Assembly: GCF_002591915.1 (NCBI RefSeq)
Contig: NZ_NIHB01000001.1
Span: forward strand, 535,805-599,804
Length of the DNA: 64,000 nt
Source: Marinicella litoralis
GTDB lineage: Bacteria; Pseudomonadota; Gammaproteobacteria; Xanthomonadales; Marinicellaceae
Direction: 5' to 3'
Part shown: positions 55,744 through 64,000 of the stretch, piece by piece
Layout of the letters: every line of letters starts with the position of its first letter
Numbering within the stretch: position 1 is the stretch's first letter
Translations under genes and position numbers: made by a program
Notes under the pieces: generated by a model
What the model was told of the DNA's origin: nothing
The model's input: only the letters and a program-made list of their open reading frames with translations
The model's database searches: none

Positions 55744-56234
55744 TGTATTTTATCTTTGGGTGAAAGTAGCCAAGTAACTGTGACGATTGATACCAAATCA
55801 TTGTCACTGTCATAAATGTTGGCTTGAATGGTGTGGCTGGTTTTGGGCACTGTGATTTCTGGAATTTGAACTTCAGCAATGGCGATTAAATGGCCACGCG
55901 CTTTTTTTAAATATTCGGTGCTGATGTGCGTAACAATACCCCTGATGTGGCTTGGTAAACCAGTCATTACAGCCAGACCACCGGTGAACTCGCCTAAATT
56001 TGATAAGGCCAAAGCATGAACTGAATTCAAATGGTTGGTGTTGGCTTTTCTGAATTTTAAAGCCACTTCACACAGGCCAGGTTGCAATTTTTGCACATCC
56101 GCTTTGATGCTACCAGTATAGGGAATTTTCTTCGCTATGATCTGCTTAAACAGAAATTTTCCGAAGGGTTTTTGGTGTAATTTCCGCCAGGTTTTTAATA
56201 GATTTTGACCGGCAGATTCTAAGTTATTGTTCAT
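55740..56234 (-). CDS. DUF4442 hotdog-fold thioesterase-like protein
   Basis: 164 aa from ATG 56234, overlapping paaZ by 4 bp. Hotdog-fold elements: NHLNSVHALALSNLGEFTGGL and VTHISTEYLKKARGHL, as in DUF4442/PaaI-like thioesterases. Coupling with paaZ suggests hydrolysis of a CoA thioester from the same route. Confidence 0.85.
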   Translation of the reverse strand: MNNNLESAGQNLLKTWRKLHQKPFGKFLFKQIIAKKIPYTGSIKADVQKLQPGLCEVALKFRKANTNHLNSVHALALSNLGEFTGGLAVMTGLPSHIRGIVTHISTEYLKKARGHLIAIAEVQIPEITVPKTSHTIQANIYDSDNDLVSIVTVTWLLSPKDKIQ

Positions 56235-56390
56235 GTTGCGATTATAACATGAGGGCATGATTGTGGGGTTTAGATAAATCTGCAGATTTGAGTTAAGATG
56301 ATAACGTTCGATGAAATGACCGTCACCAAGGTGCTGTGGTTTAAAGCAAAGCGTATGAATGAAACAAAAAAATACATGACAGTTTACAAA

Positions 56391-59300
56391 ATGGATATTT
56401 TCAAATTGATCTGCTTAATGGCACTGGTACTCCACGTACTCACAGCTGGGGCGCAAAATGACCAGTTTGTCAACATCACCCAATATGATGTTTATGAAGG
56501 CTTGGCCGGGAATAAAGTCACCCAAATCAGTCAAGACGATGCCGGTTATATGTGGTTTGGGACCCACAGTGGCTTAACTCGCTTTGACAGTCAAAATTTG
56601 CATAATTATAAACAAGATACCTTGGCTACAAATGCCTTGCCAGCCAATGAAATTTCGTTGTTCCATTGGGTAGAAGATGAAATGTGGATCAGTTTAAACG
56701 ATGTAGGCTTGGCTCGATTCGACAAAAACAAAGACACTTTTTCAATGGTTGATGAAACCCCTGGAAGTCCTGAGGGTATTCAGCATTCCGTGGTTTTTGC
56801 GATTTCATCTGATGACCAAAACAATGTTTGGGTGTTTCAATTTGACCATGGTATTTCGGTCTTTGAACGGGCACAAAATTCATACAGTCATTACACCCCA
56901 GAAAACGCAAGTTGGTTGACTTCAGTGCGGTTTTTTGATGCCAAAAAAGACCCTTTGGGATTTATTTGGGTGGCCACCTTGGAAGGAAAAATTCTTAAAA
57001 TTGATCCAAGCAAGCGACACGCTGAGACGTATTTAATTGAACATGATGTCGAGGACCTCAAAACGGCTCGCATGTATGGCATATCGATTGCTCCAGATGG
57101 TCAAGTGTTTGCCTCAGGTTACCAAGGCGTGTATCAATACAATACAGCCAGCAATCAATTTCAACAAATCATATCGGATCAAAACATCATCGACTTAATG
57201 GGAGAACGGTTCACTGTCCGTAGTCTGTTGTCTGATTCACAAGGCCATTTGTGGTTGGCCACCAGAGGCGCCCTGTTGTTGTTTAAACAGCATCAATTGA
57301 ATCAAATCAGATTTTTGCAGAAGGGTAAGCCTGTTTTGGATGATTTTCATGTCAGGATGGTTTTTGAAGACAAAGAAAACAACATATGGTTGGCCACGGA
57401 TGAAAATGGTGCGATCAAGTTGAACAGTGGTTGGGATGATTTCAATATTTATTTGCCTTACCTCAACAACCAACTCCCCAACAACAGAATCAATGTTATT
57501 TTAAGTGATCACGGCAGCCTTGAAGATACATTTTGGGTAGCCAATGAAGGTGAAAATAACCTCATGGTATACCGCTATGTGAAAGGCAGAATCATGCAAA
57601 GCCAGGTATATGACAGCCAACATAATTTGCCTGATGTGGTTTTATCGATGTACCAAGACTCAGATTTTCGACTTTGGATCACGTCACTTTCCGGTTTGTA
57701 TGTTTTTGATCGTGCGAAGAACCAATTTATGCAAATCGAATCCGATGTCATCCAAGGTGGGGTCACTGGGTTATTTGAGGCAGGTAACCAACTTTATTTT
57801 GCTGTTTATGGTGAGAAGACCCTCTACAGTGTCGATAAAACTGCATTGATTGTGACCAAGCATGAACAAAAAATGTTAAGTGATGTGTTGTCAACCACAG
57901 CACAAGACAGCGAGGGCAATTACTGGCTGGGAGGTAATCGTGGCTTGGAAATTTTTAGTCCTGAAGACTTGTCATTTACCTTGAAAATAGAATCAGATGA
58001 AGGTTTCAACCACATTTTGTTGGAACCAGAAAACGACTTGGTTTGGCTGATTTCAAACGGCAAATTACTGCAATATGAACTGACCGAAGGTCATCTGATT
58101 GCCAAGGACACCAGTCTGACCAACGCGCTTATTTCTAAAGAATTTGTTGACGCTGTTCATGTGTTTGGTGATGAGTTGTGGTTAGGCTCGAACAATGGGG
58201 TGATCGTGGTTGATAAAAACACCGGAGGTTTTGTTCAAAAAATCACAGTTGAAACCAACTTACCCAGTAACGAAATTCTGGAGATCATCGAACTTTACGA
58301 TCGATCAAAGATGGTGTTTACCGATTCAGGTATGGCACATTTGACCCAACCCTTAAAACATAAACCTAACGGCCCATCAAAGCTGGTTATGCAACAAATT
58401 CGCTTGAATGATGATGTGGTCAGTGGTTTGACAGAATTGGCATATAACTACGGTAGCTTGTCTTTCAATTATCAATTGTTGTCGTTTACTGATCCGAGTT
58501 TGCATCAATATCAATACCGATTAAATACAGAGTCCACTTGGACCCACTTACAACAACAAACCCATCTGATTTTTAATCAACTGGGAGCGGGCAATTATGA
58601 TTTAGAAATCAGAGGCAGAAGTGGTCAAGCACAATGGTCAGATCCATTGATTGTGAATTTTGCAGTTTTGGCGCCACCTTGGAAGAGCCATGTGGCTTAT
58701 TTGATGTATGCATTGACCGGTCTGCTTTTGTTGATTCTGGTCATGTACTTGTATCGCAAACGCTGGCAATATACCGCCAAAATTTCTCAAGCCAAAGAAA
58801 AACAATCTTTTGCGGAAACCCAGCTTTCCTTAACCACTTCGTTGGTTTCTTCGCTGGCCATTGATGAATTGTTAGAAAAAATCAAACAGGAAGTCAAAAG
58901 CAATGTGAAAGCGGACCAAGTAGAGGTTTGTTATTGGAACAGCCAAAGTCATTATCAGATTTTTAGTGACAACAACCTGACAGTGGTTGAACAAAACGAA
59001 TTGGGTGCCAAGGCGCTGACGATGTATGAAAATCAACAAGATCAAATGATTGAGTCTTCAGAGAATGGCCATGTTTTGTGGGTGCTGTTCAGTCATGCCA
59101 AGGACAGGTTGGGTTTGGTCAAGTTATACCGTGCAAGTAAGTCATTTAAACAATCTGACATTGCGCTTTCATTGGCCTATGCCACCCAGTCTTCCTTGGC
59201 ACTTGAAAATGCCAGGTTATTTGAGGAAGTGAATCACTTAGCGGAACAAGCCAATGCTTCCAACCAGGCCAAAAGTGATTTCTTGGCGCAAGTGTCCCAT

Positions 59301-60674
59301 GAAGTCAGGACGCCGATGAATGGTATTTTAGGTATGAATGAATTGTTACTTGATACTGACTTGAATGACGAGCAGCGTTTGTATGCCAGTGCTGTGGCCG
59401 AATCAGGTGATCATTTGTTACACATCATCAATGACATTTTGGATTTGTCAAAAATTGAAGCAGGTGAACTGGTGTTAGAGCATCGTTTGTTGAACTTACA
59501 AACCTTGTTGGATGAAGTGGTTAAGTCATTTGTGTGTGTCAGTAAAAATAAAAAGATTTTGTTCTGGTTCAATTACGACCCTGCACTTGAACCGATGCAA
59601 ATGGGTGACTCAGTGCGACTTAAGCAAATCATGATGAATTTATTGAGCAATGCTTTCAAGTTCACACCCGCTGGTGAAGTCAGTATAGAAATGGGATATG
59701 CAGCTCCAGAGGGTTTATTGCAGTTGACCGTTACGGACTCTGGTATTGGTATTGAACCTGAACTGTTAGATAAGTTATTTGAACCATTCACTCAAGCGGA
59801 CAGTTCAATCACCCGCAAATACGGAGGCACCGGTCTTGGCTTAAGCATTGTTAAACGTTTGACAGAAAAAATGGGTGGCTATTTGGCCGTGAACAGCAAG
59901 CCCAATGAAGGCACCGCTGTCAGTTGTTTTATTCCTTTGGTTGAAGCAGAAACAAAAGCAGAGGTTCCAGTAGCCAATGACCGCCATCTGGTCAAGGTTT
60001 TGTGTCACCATACAGGTATTAAAAACAGTTTAGTCAACTGTTTAGGCACTGTTGGAATTCAAGTGGTTGATGTAGCAGAGAACGTTCATTGGGATGCTCT
60101 GTTTATCTTGGATGATGAATCAATTGATTACACCGATGAAATTGCTGAAGCCAACCGAAATTTAATTCCTGTTTATCTGTTTAAAAGGGCTTTTCAAGAC
60201 CACTGCCACCAATCAGGCACGTACAGAACCATCGATTTACCCTTCACATTTGAAGCCGTTAAAAATCTGTTCAGAACCAAATCACAAGAATCAACAGCTG
60301 AAGAAAAGCACAGCTCACAGCAATCCAGTCTGCATTTATTGGTGGTTGAAGACAACCCCATCAACCAACAGTTGTTGCTGGAGTTATTGGAAAAAGAAGG
60401 ACATATCGTGGATATTTTTGATGATGCCAATCATGCCTTGTCAGGGATTAATAATTCCCATTATGATATTTTATTGGTGGATTATCATTTGCCTGACATG
60501 ACAGGAATAGAATTTATTGCTGCCTGTAAAAATTTGGATGTAGAGGCCAAAGCCATTATCATGACTGCTGATGTGTCGAATGAATTGAAGCAATTGTGCG
60601 CAGAAAGCGGGGTTAATCACATGATCACAAAACCATTTAAAATGGCAGAATTGAAAGCCATCATTGGCCAATAA
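56391..60674 (+). CDS. Hybrid sensor histidine kinase with two-component propeller
   Basis: 1427 aa from ATG 56391, where a signal peptide begins; ATGs at 56298, 56355 and 56376 are alternatives. A periplasmic two-component propeller (about 25-680; [34 protein letters not shown]), a Y_Y_Y domain (about 680-765), one TM (about 768-788), a GAF-like region, HisKA with [10 protein letters not shown] (His about 968), HATPase (GGTGLGLSI), a degenerate receiver (about 1197-1297) and a C-terminal receiver with phospho-acceptor Asp about 1364 in [10 protein letters not shown]. It lacks the AraC output typical of HTCS regulators, and no response regulator is adjacent. Confidence 0.9.
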   Translation: MDIFKLICLMALVLHVLTAGAQNDQFVNITQYDVYEGLAGNKVTQISQDDAGYMWFGTHSGLTRFDSQNLHNYKQDTLATNALPANEISLFHWVEDEMWISLNDVGLARFDKNKDTFSMVDETPGSPEGIQHSVVFAISSDDQNNVWVFQFDHGISVFERAQNSYSHYTPENASWLTSVRFFDAKKDPLGFIWVATLEGKILKIDPSKRHAETYLIEHDVEDLKTARMYGISIAPDGQVFASGYQGVYQYNTASNQFQQIISDQNIIDLMGERFTVRSLLSDSQGHLWLATRGALLLFKQHQLNQIRFLQKGKPVLDDFHVRMVFEDKENNIWLATDENGAIKLNSGWDDFNIYLPYLNNQLPNNRINVILSDHGSLEDTFWVANEGENNLMVYRYVKGRIMQSQVYDSQHNLPDVVLSMYQDSDFRLWITSLSGLYVFDRAKNQFMQIESDVIQGGVTGLFEAGNQLYFAVYGEKTLYSVDKTALIVTKHEQKMLSDVLSTTAQDSEGNYWLGGNRGLEIFSPEDLSFTLKIESDEGFNHILLEPENDLVWLISNGKLLQYELTEGHLIAKDTSLTNALISKEFVDAVHVFGDELWLGSNNGVIVVDKNTGGFVQKITVETNLPSNEILEIIELYDRSKMVFTDSGMAHLTQPLKHKPNGPSKLVMQQIRLNDDVVSGLTELAYNYGSLSFNYQLLSFTDPSLHQYQYRLNTESTWTHLQQQTHLIFNQLGAGNYDLEIRGRSGQAQWSDPLIVNFAVLAPPWKSHVAYLMYALTGLLLLILVMYLYRKRWQYTAKISQAKEKQSFAETQLSLTTSLVSSLAIDELLEKIKQEVKSNVKADQVEVCYWNSQSHYQIFSDNNLTVVEQNELGAKALTMYENQQDQMIESSENGHVLWVLFSHAKDRLGLVKLYRASKSFKQSDIALSLAYATQSSLALENARLFEEVNHLAEQANASNQAKSDFLAQVSHEVRTPMNGILGMNELLLDTDLNDEQRLYASAVAESGDHLLHIINDILDLSKIEAGELVLEHRLLNLQTLLDEVVKSFVCVSKNKKILFWFNYDPALEPMQMGDSVRLKQIMMNLLSNAFKFTPAGEVSIEMGYAAPEGLLQLTVTDSGIGIEPELLDKLFEPFTQADSSITRKYGGTGLGLSIVKRLTEKMGGYLAVNSKPNEGTAVSCFIPLVEAETKAEVPVANDRHLVKVLCHHTGIKNSLVNCLGTVGIQVVDVAENVHWDALFILDDESIDYTDEIAEANRNLIPVYLFKRAFQDHCHQSGTYRTIDLPFTFEAVKNLFRTKSQESTAEEKHSSQQSSLHLLVVEDNPINQQLLLELLEKEGHIVDIFDDANHALSGINNSHYDILLVDYHLPDMTGIEFIAACKNLDVEAKAIIMTADVSNELKQLCAESGVNHMITKPFKMAELKAIIGQ

Positions 60675-60684
60675 CAAGATAGTC

Positions 60685-61104
60685 TTAGGCTTGTTCAGAG
60701 GGTCCTTTCTTGGTGTTCATCTTGCCATTGATGTCATTTAAGGCATCATTGAGTTTTTTAAGCAGCAAGTCCTTTTTTTCGGGATCAATGTACTTTGACT
60801 CAAAGGCCGTTTGGGTTTTTTGAATCATTTCATCAAAATTCTTGCCTTCATATTTAATCGGCTCCATTTGATCTTTGTCAGCATCATCAAACAAACCAAT
60901 CCATTTTTCAGAAATGCGACCGTAACTGAGAATTCGATACAAATACCTGCCTGGCTGTTCACGATGTAAAATCAAACCCAACAAGGCTGCAAAAAAGCAC
61001 AATGGCATCAAAGCCAAGTCTCGCAAGCCATCCACGATTAATTTAAGCTGTAATACCACAGTGTCTCGAACCACTTCAGTTCTGGAGTTGATACTTTCTG
61101 GCAT
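60685..61104 (-). CDS. Small hypothetical membrane protein
   Basis: 139 aa. Residues 18-46 are hydrophobic and may form one helix or a hairpin (LRDLALMPLCFFAALLGLIL); the C-terminal half is charged and helical (EKKDLLLKKLNDALNDI). No family recognised. It lies 10 bp from the convergent kinase gene. Confidence 0.65.
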   Translation of the reverse strand: MPESINSRTEVVRDTVVLQLKLIVDGLRDLALMPLCFFAALLGLILHREQPGRYLYRILSYGRISEKWIGLFDDADKDQMEPIKYEGKNFDEMIQKTQTAFESKYIDPEKKDLLLKKLNDALNDINGKMNTKKGPSEQA

Positions 61105-61283
61105 GTTTTTCCCTGTTGTTTTTTAAATAATTATAAGCCATTCATCATTATTTATGAATAGGCCTTTGGTCATCTTGTTTAACATCTTTGCTCTGCCAGC
61201 AAAAGGCAAAAAAAGCAGTTTATCACCTGTTGTAGGCATTGGCGTTGAGAGAAACTTGGCAAGTGGCAGAGCTTGGTGATGCT

Positions 61284-61742
61284 TTAGTCTGCTTGAATGG
61301 ATTGAACAAATATTTTTACCACGGCCTCAAAAAATGACTTTTCAGCTTGGGAAAATCGATTTTTTATCGGGCTGTCCACATCCAAAACACCATTGATTTG
61401 ATCGGTGTAAAAGGGCACCACGATTTCAGATTCTGACGCGGCGTCACAAGCAACATGGCCAGCAAATGCGTGCACATCATCCACCACTTCGGTGTTACGC
61501 TTGGCAAATGCGGTGCCACAAACGCCTGATCCAATGGTTAATCGAGTACAAGCCGGTTGGCCATGAAATGGCCCCAACACCAACTCTTCGCCTTGCTGGT
61601 AATAAAAACCAAGCCAGTTAACCTGGGTTAAATTGTGGTACAAAAATGACGACAGGTTAGCGGCATTGGCTTGGACATCTTTTTCAACTGAAAGCAAGCC
61701 TTCTAATTGTTTCAACAACAGTGAGTAGTGGTTGTTATTCAT
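61284..61742 (-). CDS. msrC: Free methionine-(R)-sulfoxide reductase (GAF domain)
   Basis: 152 aa. Matches fRMsr: WLGFYY, GPFHGQPACTRL, GSGVCGTAFAKRN, HVACDAASESEIVVP; the three redox cysteines are all present. It reduces free Met-(R)-sulfoxide. The 179 bp upstream of the small membrane gene hold no clear feature. Confidence 0.95.
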   Translation of the reverse strand: MNNNHYSLLLKQLEGLLSVEKDVQANAANLSSFLYHNLTQVNWLGFYYQQGEELVLGPFHGQPACTRLTIGSGVCGTAFAKRNTEVVDDVHAFAGHVACDAASESEIVVPFYTDQINGVLDVDSPIKNRFSQAEKSFFEAVVKIFVQSIQAD

Positions 61743-61815
61743 GTTTTGGGTTAATTGATTGTGTTTTGAGTAGCTGTAGTGCGGTCGACTTGATTTATTT
61801 CAAGCTTTGATTGAT

Positions 61816-61858
61816 AAAAACAGCAGAACTTTGCAAATACCAAAGTTCTGCTGTTTTT
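61816..61858 (-). terminator. Long perfect-stem terminator after mscL
   Basis: Perfect 18-bp inverted repeat with a 7-nt loop (AAAAACAGCAGAACTTTG and its complement), 10 bp past the mscL stop. A and T runs make it usable in both directions. Confidence 0.8.
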
Positions 61859-61868
61859 CGGATTAAGT

Positions 61869-62279
61869 TTATGCTTTTTCTTTCAACAAGTCCCTGATTT
61901 CAGTCAGTAACTGTTCTTCCTTGGTCGGCTCTGGTGGTGCAGAAGGTGCTGCTTCTTCTTTCTTTTTCAAGTTGTTCATGGCTTTAACCACCATAAAGAC
62001 AGCAAACGCCACAATCAAGAAATCGATGGTGGTCTGCACGAACGCGCCCCATTGAATGGTCACTGCTTCGGCGGTTTCTGTGGCTGGTTTCAGTACATAG
62101 GCCAGCTCGGAAAAATCGACCCCGCCAATCAATAACCCCAATGGTGGCATCATGACACCACTGACAAAAGAGGCCACAATTTTACCGAACGCCGCACCAA
62201 TGATGATACCAACTGCCATGTCCATGACATTGCCTTTGACTGCAAACTTTTTAAATTCTGACATCATACCCATGTCCAT
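61869..62279 (-). CDS. mscL: Large-conductance mechanosensitive channel
   Basis: 136 aa, E. coli length. [30 protein letters not shown] spans the amphipathic helix and pore TM1 (split in the protein); TM2 is around [16 protein letters not shown], and the C-terminal bundle is [13 protein letters not shown]. Opens under severe hypo-osmotic shock. It lies 132 bp downstream of glnA and has its own terminator. Confidence 0.97.
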   Translation of the reverse strand: MDMGMMSEFKKFAVKGNVMDMAVGIIIGAAFGKIVASFVSGVMMPPLGLLIGGVDFSELAYVLKPATETAEAVTIQWGAFVQTTIDFLIVAFAVFMVVKAMNNLKKKEEAAPSAPPEPTKEEQLLTEIRDLLKEKA

Positions 62280-62359
62280 CTCCTCTCATTAATTAAGTCC
62301 AATTATTTTAAACGCCATGAGACAAGTTTGGACAGTAAAACATTGTAAATTAAAGACAA

Positions 62360-62389
62360 AAAGGCCAGTTATGTAAATAACTGGCCTTT
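62360..62389 (-). terminator. Intrinsic terminator after glnA
   Basis: AAAGGCCAGTTAT and ATAACTGGCCTTT are perfect 13-bp arms with a 4-nt loop; on the minus strand a U-run follows. Confidence 0.8.
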
Positions 62390-62411
62390 GGATTTACTTA
62401 AAAATGATGGT

Positions 62412-63815
62412 TTACAATGAATAATACATGTCAAATTCTGCTGGATGGGTGGCCATTCTGATGCGATTGACTTCTTCCATTTTTAAATCAATGAACCCAT
62501 CAATAACATCATCAGTAAACACACCGCCCGCTTTTAAGAATTCACGGTCATTGTCTAAGGCTTCTAAGGCTTGGTCTAATGAGTGACACACAGTAGGGAT
62601 GTTTTTGGCTTCTTCAGGCGGTAAATCATACAAGTCTTTGTCCATGGCAGAACCTGGGTCAATTTTGTTTTTGATGCCATCAAGGCCGGCCATCATCATT
62701 GCAGAAAACATCAAATAAGGATTACCCATAGGGTCGCCAAATCTGACTTCAATGCGCCGAGCTTTTGGATTGTTGACAAATGGGATGCGGATAGAAGCTG
62801 AACGATTTCTGGCTGAGTAAGCCAACATCACAGGGGCTTCAAAACCAGGAACCAATCGTTTGTAAGAGTTGGTTGAAGAGTTGGCAAATGCATTCAAAGC
62901 GCGGGCATGTTTGAAGATGCCGCCAATGTAATGCAAAGCGGTTTCTGAAAGTCCGCCGTAGCCATCACCCATAAATAAGTTGTTGCCATCTTTGGTCAAT
63001 GACTGATGCACATGCATCCCGCTGCCGTTATCACCTACCACTGGTTTTGGCATAAATGTTGCGGTGTAACCGTAATCGTGAGCCACGTTGTGGACGGCAT
63101 ATTTCATCATCAAAACTTCATCGGCCTTTTTAACCAAGGTGTTGAATCTGGCACCAATTTCGCATTGGCCAGCAGTGCCCACTTCATGGTGATGAACTTC
63201 AATTTCGATGCCCATACCTTCCATGACTTTACACATGGCAGAACGCAAATCATTCAAAGAATCAACTGGTGGCACTGGAAAATACCCGCCTTTGACACGA
63301 GGTCTGTGCCCTGAGTTTTCCTTGGCATCGGTGCCAGATTCCCAAGCACCTTCGCGTGAATAAATTTCATAACCACAATTGTTGGCATCATTTTTCCAGC
63401 TGACACCATCAAACACGAAAAATTCAGGTTCAGGACCAAAAAAAGCGGTGTCGGCCACGCCTGATTGTTGCAGGTAGGCTTCAGCACGTTTAGCGATTGA
63501 ACGTGGGTCACGTTCATAACCTTGCATGGTGTTGGGTTCCAAAATGTCACACCGAATCACCAAAGTTGGGTATTGGCTGAATGGGTCGATAAAAGCAGTG
63601 TCTGGTTCAGGCATCAATACCATGTCAGATTCATTGATGCCTTTCCAACCAGCAATCGATGAACCGTCGAACATTTTACCGTCCTCAAACATTTCTTCAT
63701 TAACCTGAGAAACAGGCAATGTCACGTGGTGTTCTTTGCCACCCGTGTCACAAAAACGCAAATCAACAAAATCGATGTTTTCGTCTTTAATTAAATCTAA
63801 TATTTTATCGCTCAT
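62412..63815 (-). CDS. glnA: Glutamine synthetase type I (GSI-beta)
   Basis: 467 aa (E. coli 469). ATP-dependent amidation of glutamate. Signatures: [37 protein letters not shown] and the adenylylation Tyr in [11 protein letters not shown] near residue 397, so GlnE control is likely. ntrB/ntrC are not in the window; a TGGCAC upstream does not make a convincing sigma-54 site. Confidence 0.97.
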   Translation of the reverse strand: MSDKILDLIKDENIDFVDLRFCDTGGKEHHVTLPVSQVNEEMFEDGKMFDGSSIAGWKGINESDMVLMPEPDTAFIDPFSQYPTLVIRCDILEPNTMQGYERDPRSIAKRAEAYLQQSGVADTAFFGPEPEFFVFDGVSWKNDANNCGYEIYSREGAWESGTDAKENSGHRPRVKGGYFPVPPVDSLNDLRSAMCKVMEGMGIEIEVHHHEVGTAGQCEIGARFNTLVKKADEVLMMKYAVHNVAHDYGYTATFMPKPVVGDNGSGMHVHQSLTKDGNNLFMGDGYGGLSETALHYIGGIFKHARALNAFANSSTNSYKRLVPGFEAPVMLAYSARNRSASIRIPFVNNPKARRIEVRFGDPMGNPYLMFSAMMMAGLDGIKNKIDPGSAMDKDLYDLPPEEAKNIPTVCHSLDQALEALDNDREFLKAGGVFTDDVIDGFIDLKMEEVNRIRMATHPAEFDMYYSL

Positions 63816-63912
63816 TATTCAGCCTGTTATTTTGATGGAATGCACGTATTTTAAGGTTTGTGCCAAAATAAAAACATACGCAATTCTGCGTGGATAGCCA
63901 AATTCATCTGAG

Positions 63913-63941
63913 TTGTGATAGAGTAAATACCTGTCTATTTA
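63913..63941 (+). promoter_or_regulatory. Candidate promoter for the gene leaving the window
   Basis: TTGTGA, a 17-nt spacer and TATTTA, 16 nt before the ATG at 63958. Confidence 0.35.
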
Positions 63942-63957
63942 ACAGCTTCATTGAAAC

Positions 63958-64000
63958 ATGAATAATATTTTAAAATGGTTGCCATTGTTGTTATTCTCTG
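63958..64000 (+). CDS. Truncated 5' end of an exported protein
   Basis: ATG 63958 opens a frame, MNNILKWLPLLLFS, that reads like a signal-peptide start and runs off the window edge. Divergent from glnA. Product unknown. Confidence 0.45.
   Translation, partial: MNNILKWLPLLLFS

Noticed and set aside
63855-63875. TGGCAC on the minus strand upstream of glnA as a sigma-54 promoter
   Set aside because: The -24 GG is present, but the -12 GC is replaced by A/T, so it fails the essential part of the consensus.
1-64000. CRISPR arrays, insertion sequences, prophage or tRNA/rRNA genes
   Set aside because: No regularly spaced repeats, transposase or phage motifs, or tRNA-like cloverleaf sequence were noticed in the gaps; a tRNA scan was not run.

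Overview
This 64 kb window looks like an ordinary chromosomal segment of a free-living gammaproteobacterium. The gene order and content (thrABC with a Thr-rich leader, nusB-thiL-pgpA, erpA, nudC, rep, pal-cpoB, adenylylation-type glnA) are gammaproteobacterial. Several features point to a lineage near Marinicella or the deep Xanthomonadales-like branches: a plant/alphaproteobacterial-type glutamate-cysteine ligase, small lipoproteins resembling DUF6491, an ECF sigma/DUF4252 cassette, and a secreted giant with tandem G-x-W modules. The genus is my inference; no search was run. I see no prophage, IS element, integrase, CRISPR array, tRNA or rRNA gene. The sequence is moderately AT-rich by eye, and many genes use TTG or GTG starts.

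Layout. 0-6 kb: hemL diverges from a short gamma-glutamyltranspeptidase homologue over back-to-back promoters; then a small lipoprotein and hemX-hemY. 6-9 kb: two small secreted/membrane proteins and an Atm1-type ABC exporter. 8.7-13.6 kb (minus): thrA-thrB-thrC with a classical attenuator (leader peptide with 7 Thr codons plus an intrinsic terminator). 13.8-19.1 kb (plus): lipoprotein, TonB-dependent receptor, lrgA-lrgB, membrane acyltransferase. 19.1-24.4 kb (minus): compact run glyA-nusB-thiL-pgpA-saccharopine dehydrogenase-like-mscS. In it, thiL has no canonical start codon; its frame begins at an ATA that overlaps the nusB stop. 24.5 kb (minus): hemJ. 25-28.3 kb (plus): coiled-coil membrane protein-bactofilin-erpA-nudC-mutM. 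28.5-33.3 kb: a MASE1-PAS-GGDEF-EAL protein and rep. 33.3-35.5 kb: lipoprotein, then an ECF sigma factor, a putative anti-sigma factor and a DUF4252 protein behind an ECF-type promoter. 35.6-38.7 kb: rpmE2, gltA, rsmJ and a short DUF6502-like regulator candidate. 38.7-46.3 kb: orphan oligopeptide-binding protein, plant-type gshA, and a 1489-residue secreted BNR/PA/jelly-roll protein. 46.4-49.2 kb: nhaB and yeiH. 49.2-52.9 kb (minus): pal-cpoB-queE-queC-MOSC. 53.1-56.2 kb (minus): DUF4442 thioesterase-paaZ-acyltransferase. 56.4-60.7 kb: a hybrid histidine kinase with sensor propeller. 60.7-63.8 kb (minus): glnA, mscL, msrC and a small membrane protein. A gene truncated by the window edge starts at 63958.

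Themes. Four heme-related genes (hemL, hemX, hemY, hemJ) lie at three loci, separate from hemC/hemD. Amino-acid supply is controlled by attenuation at thrABC. Envelope functions (Pal/CpoB, bactofilin, PgpA, mechanosensitive channels, LrgAB) are spread throughout. The most noteworthy regulatory signals are the thr leader whose promoter predicts a leaderless transcript, the ATA start of thiL, a triplicated 14-bp motif upstream of yeiH, the ECF promoter, and palindromes upstream of hemX, glyA and the DUF6502-like gene. I did not find a clear, wholly new multi-gene system; the candidates are listed with their limits.
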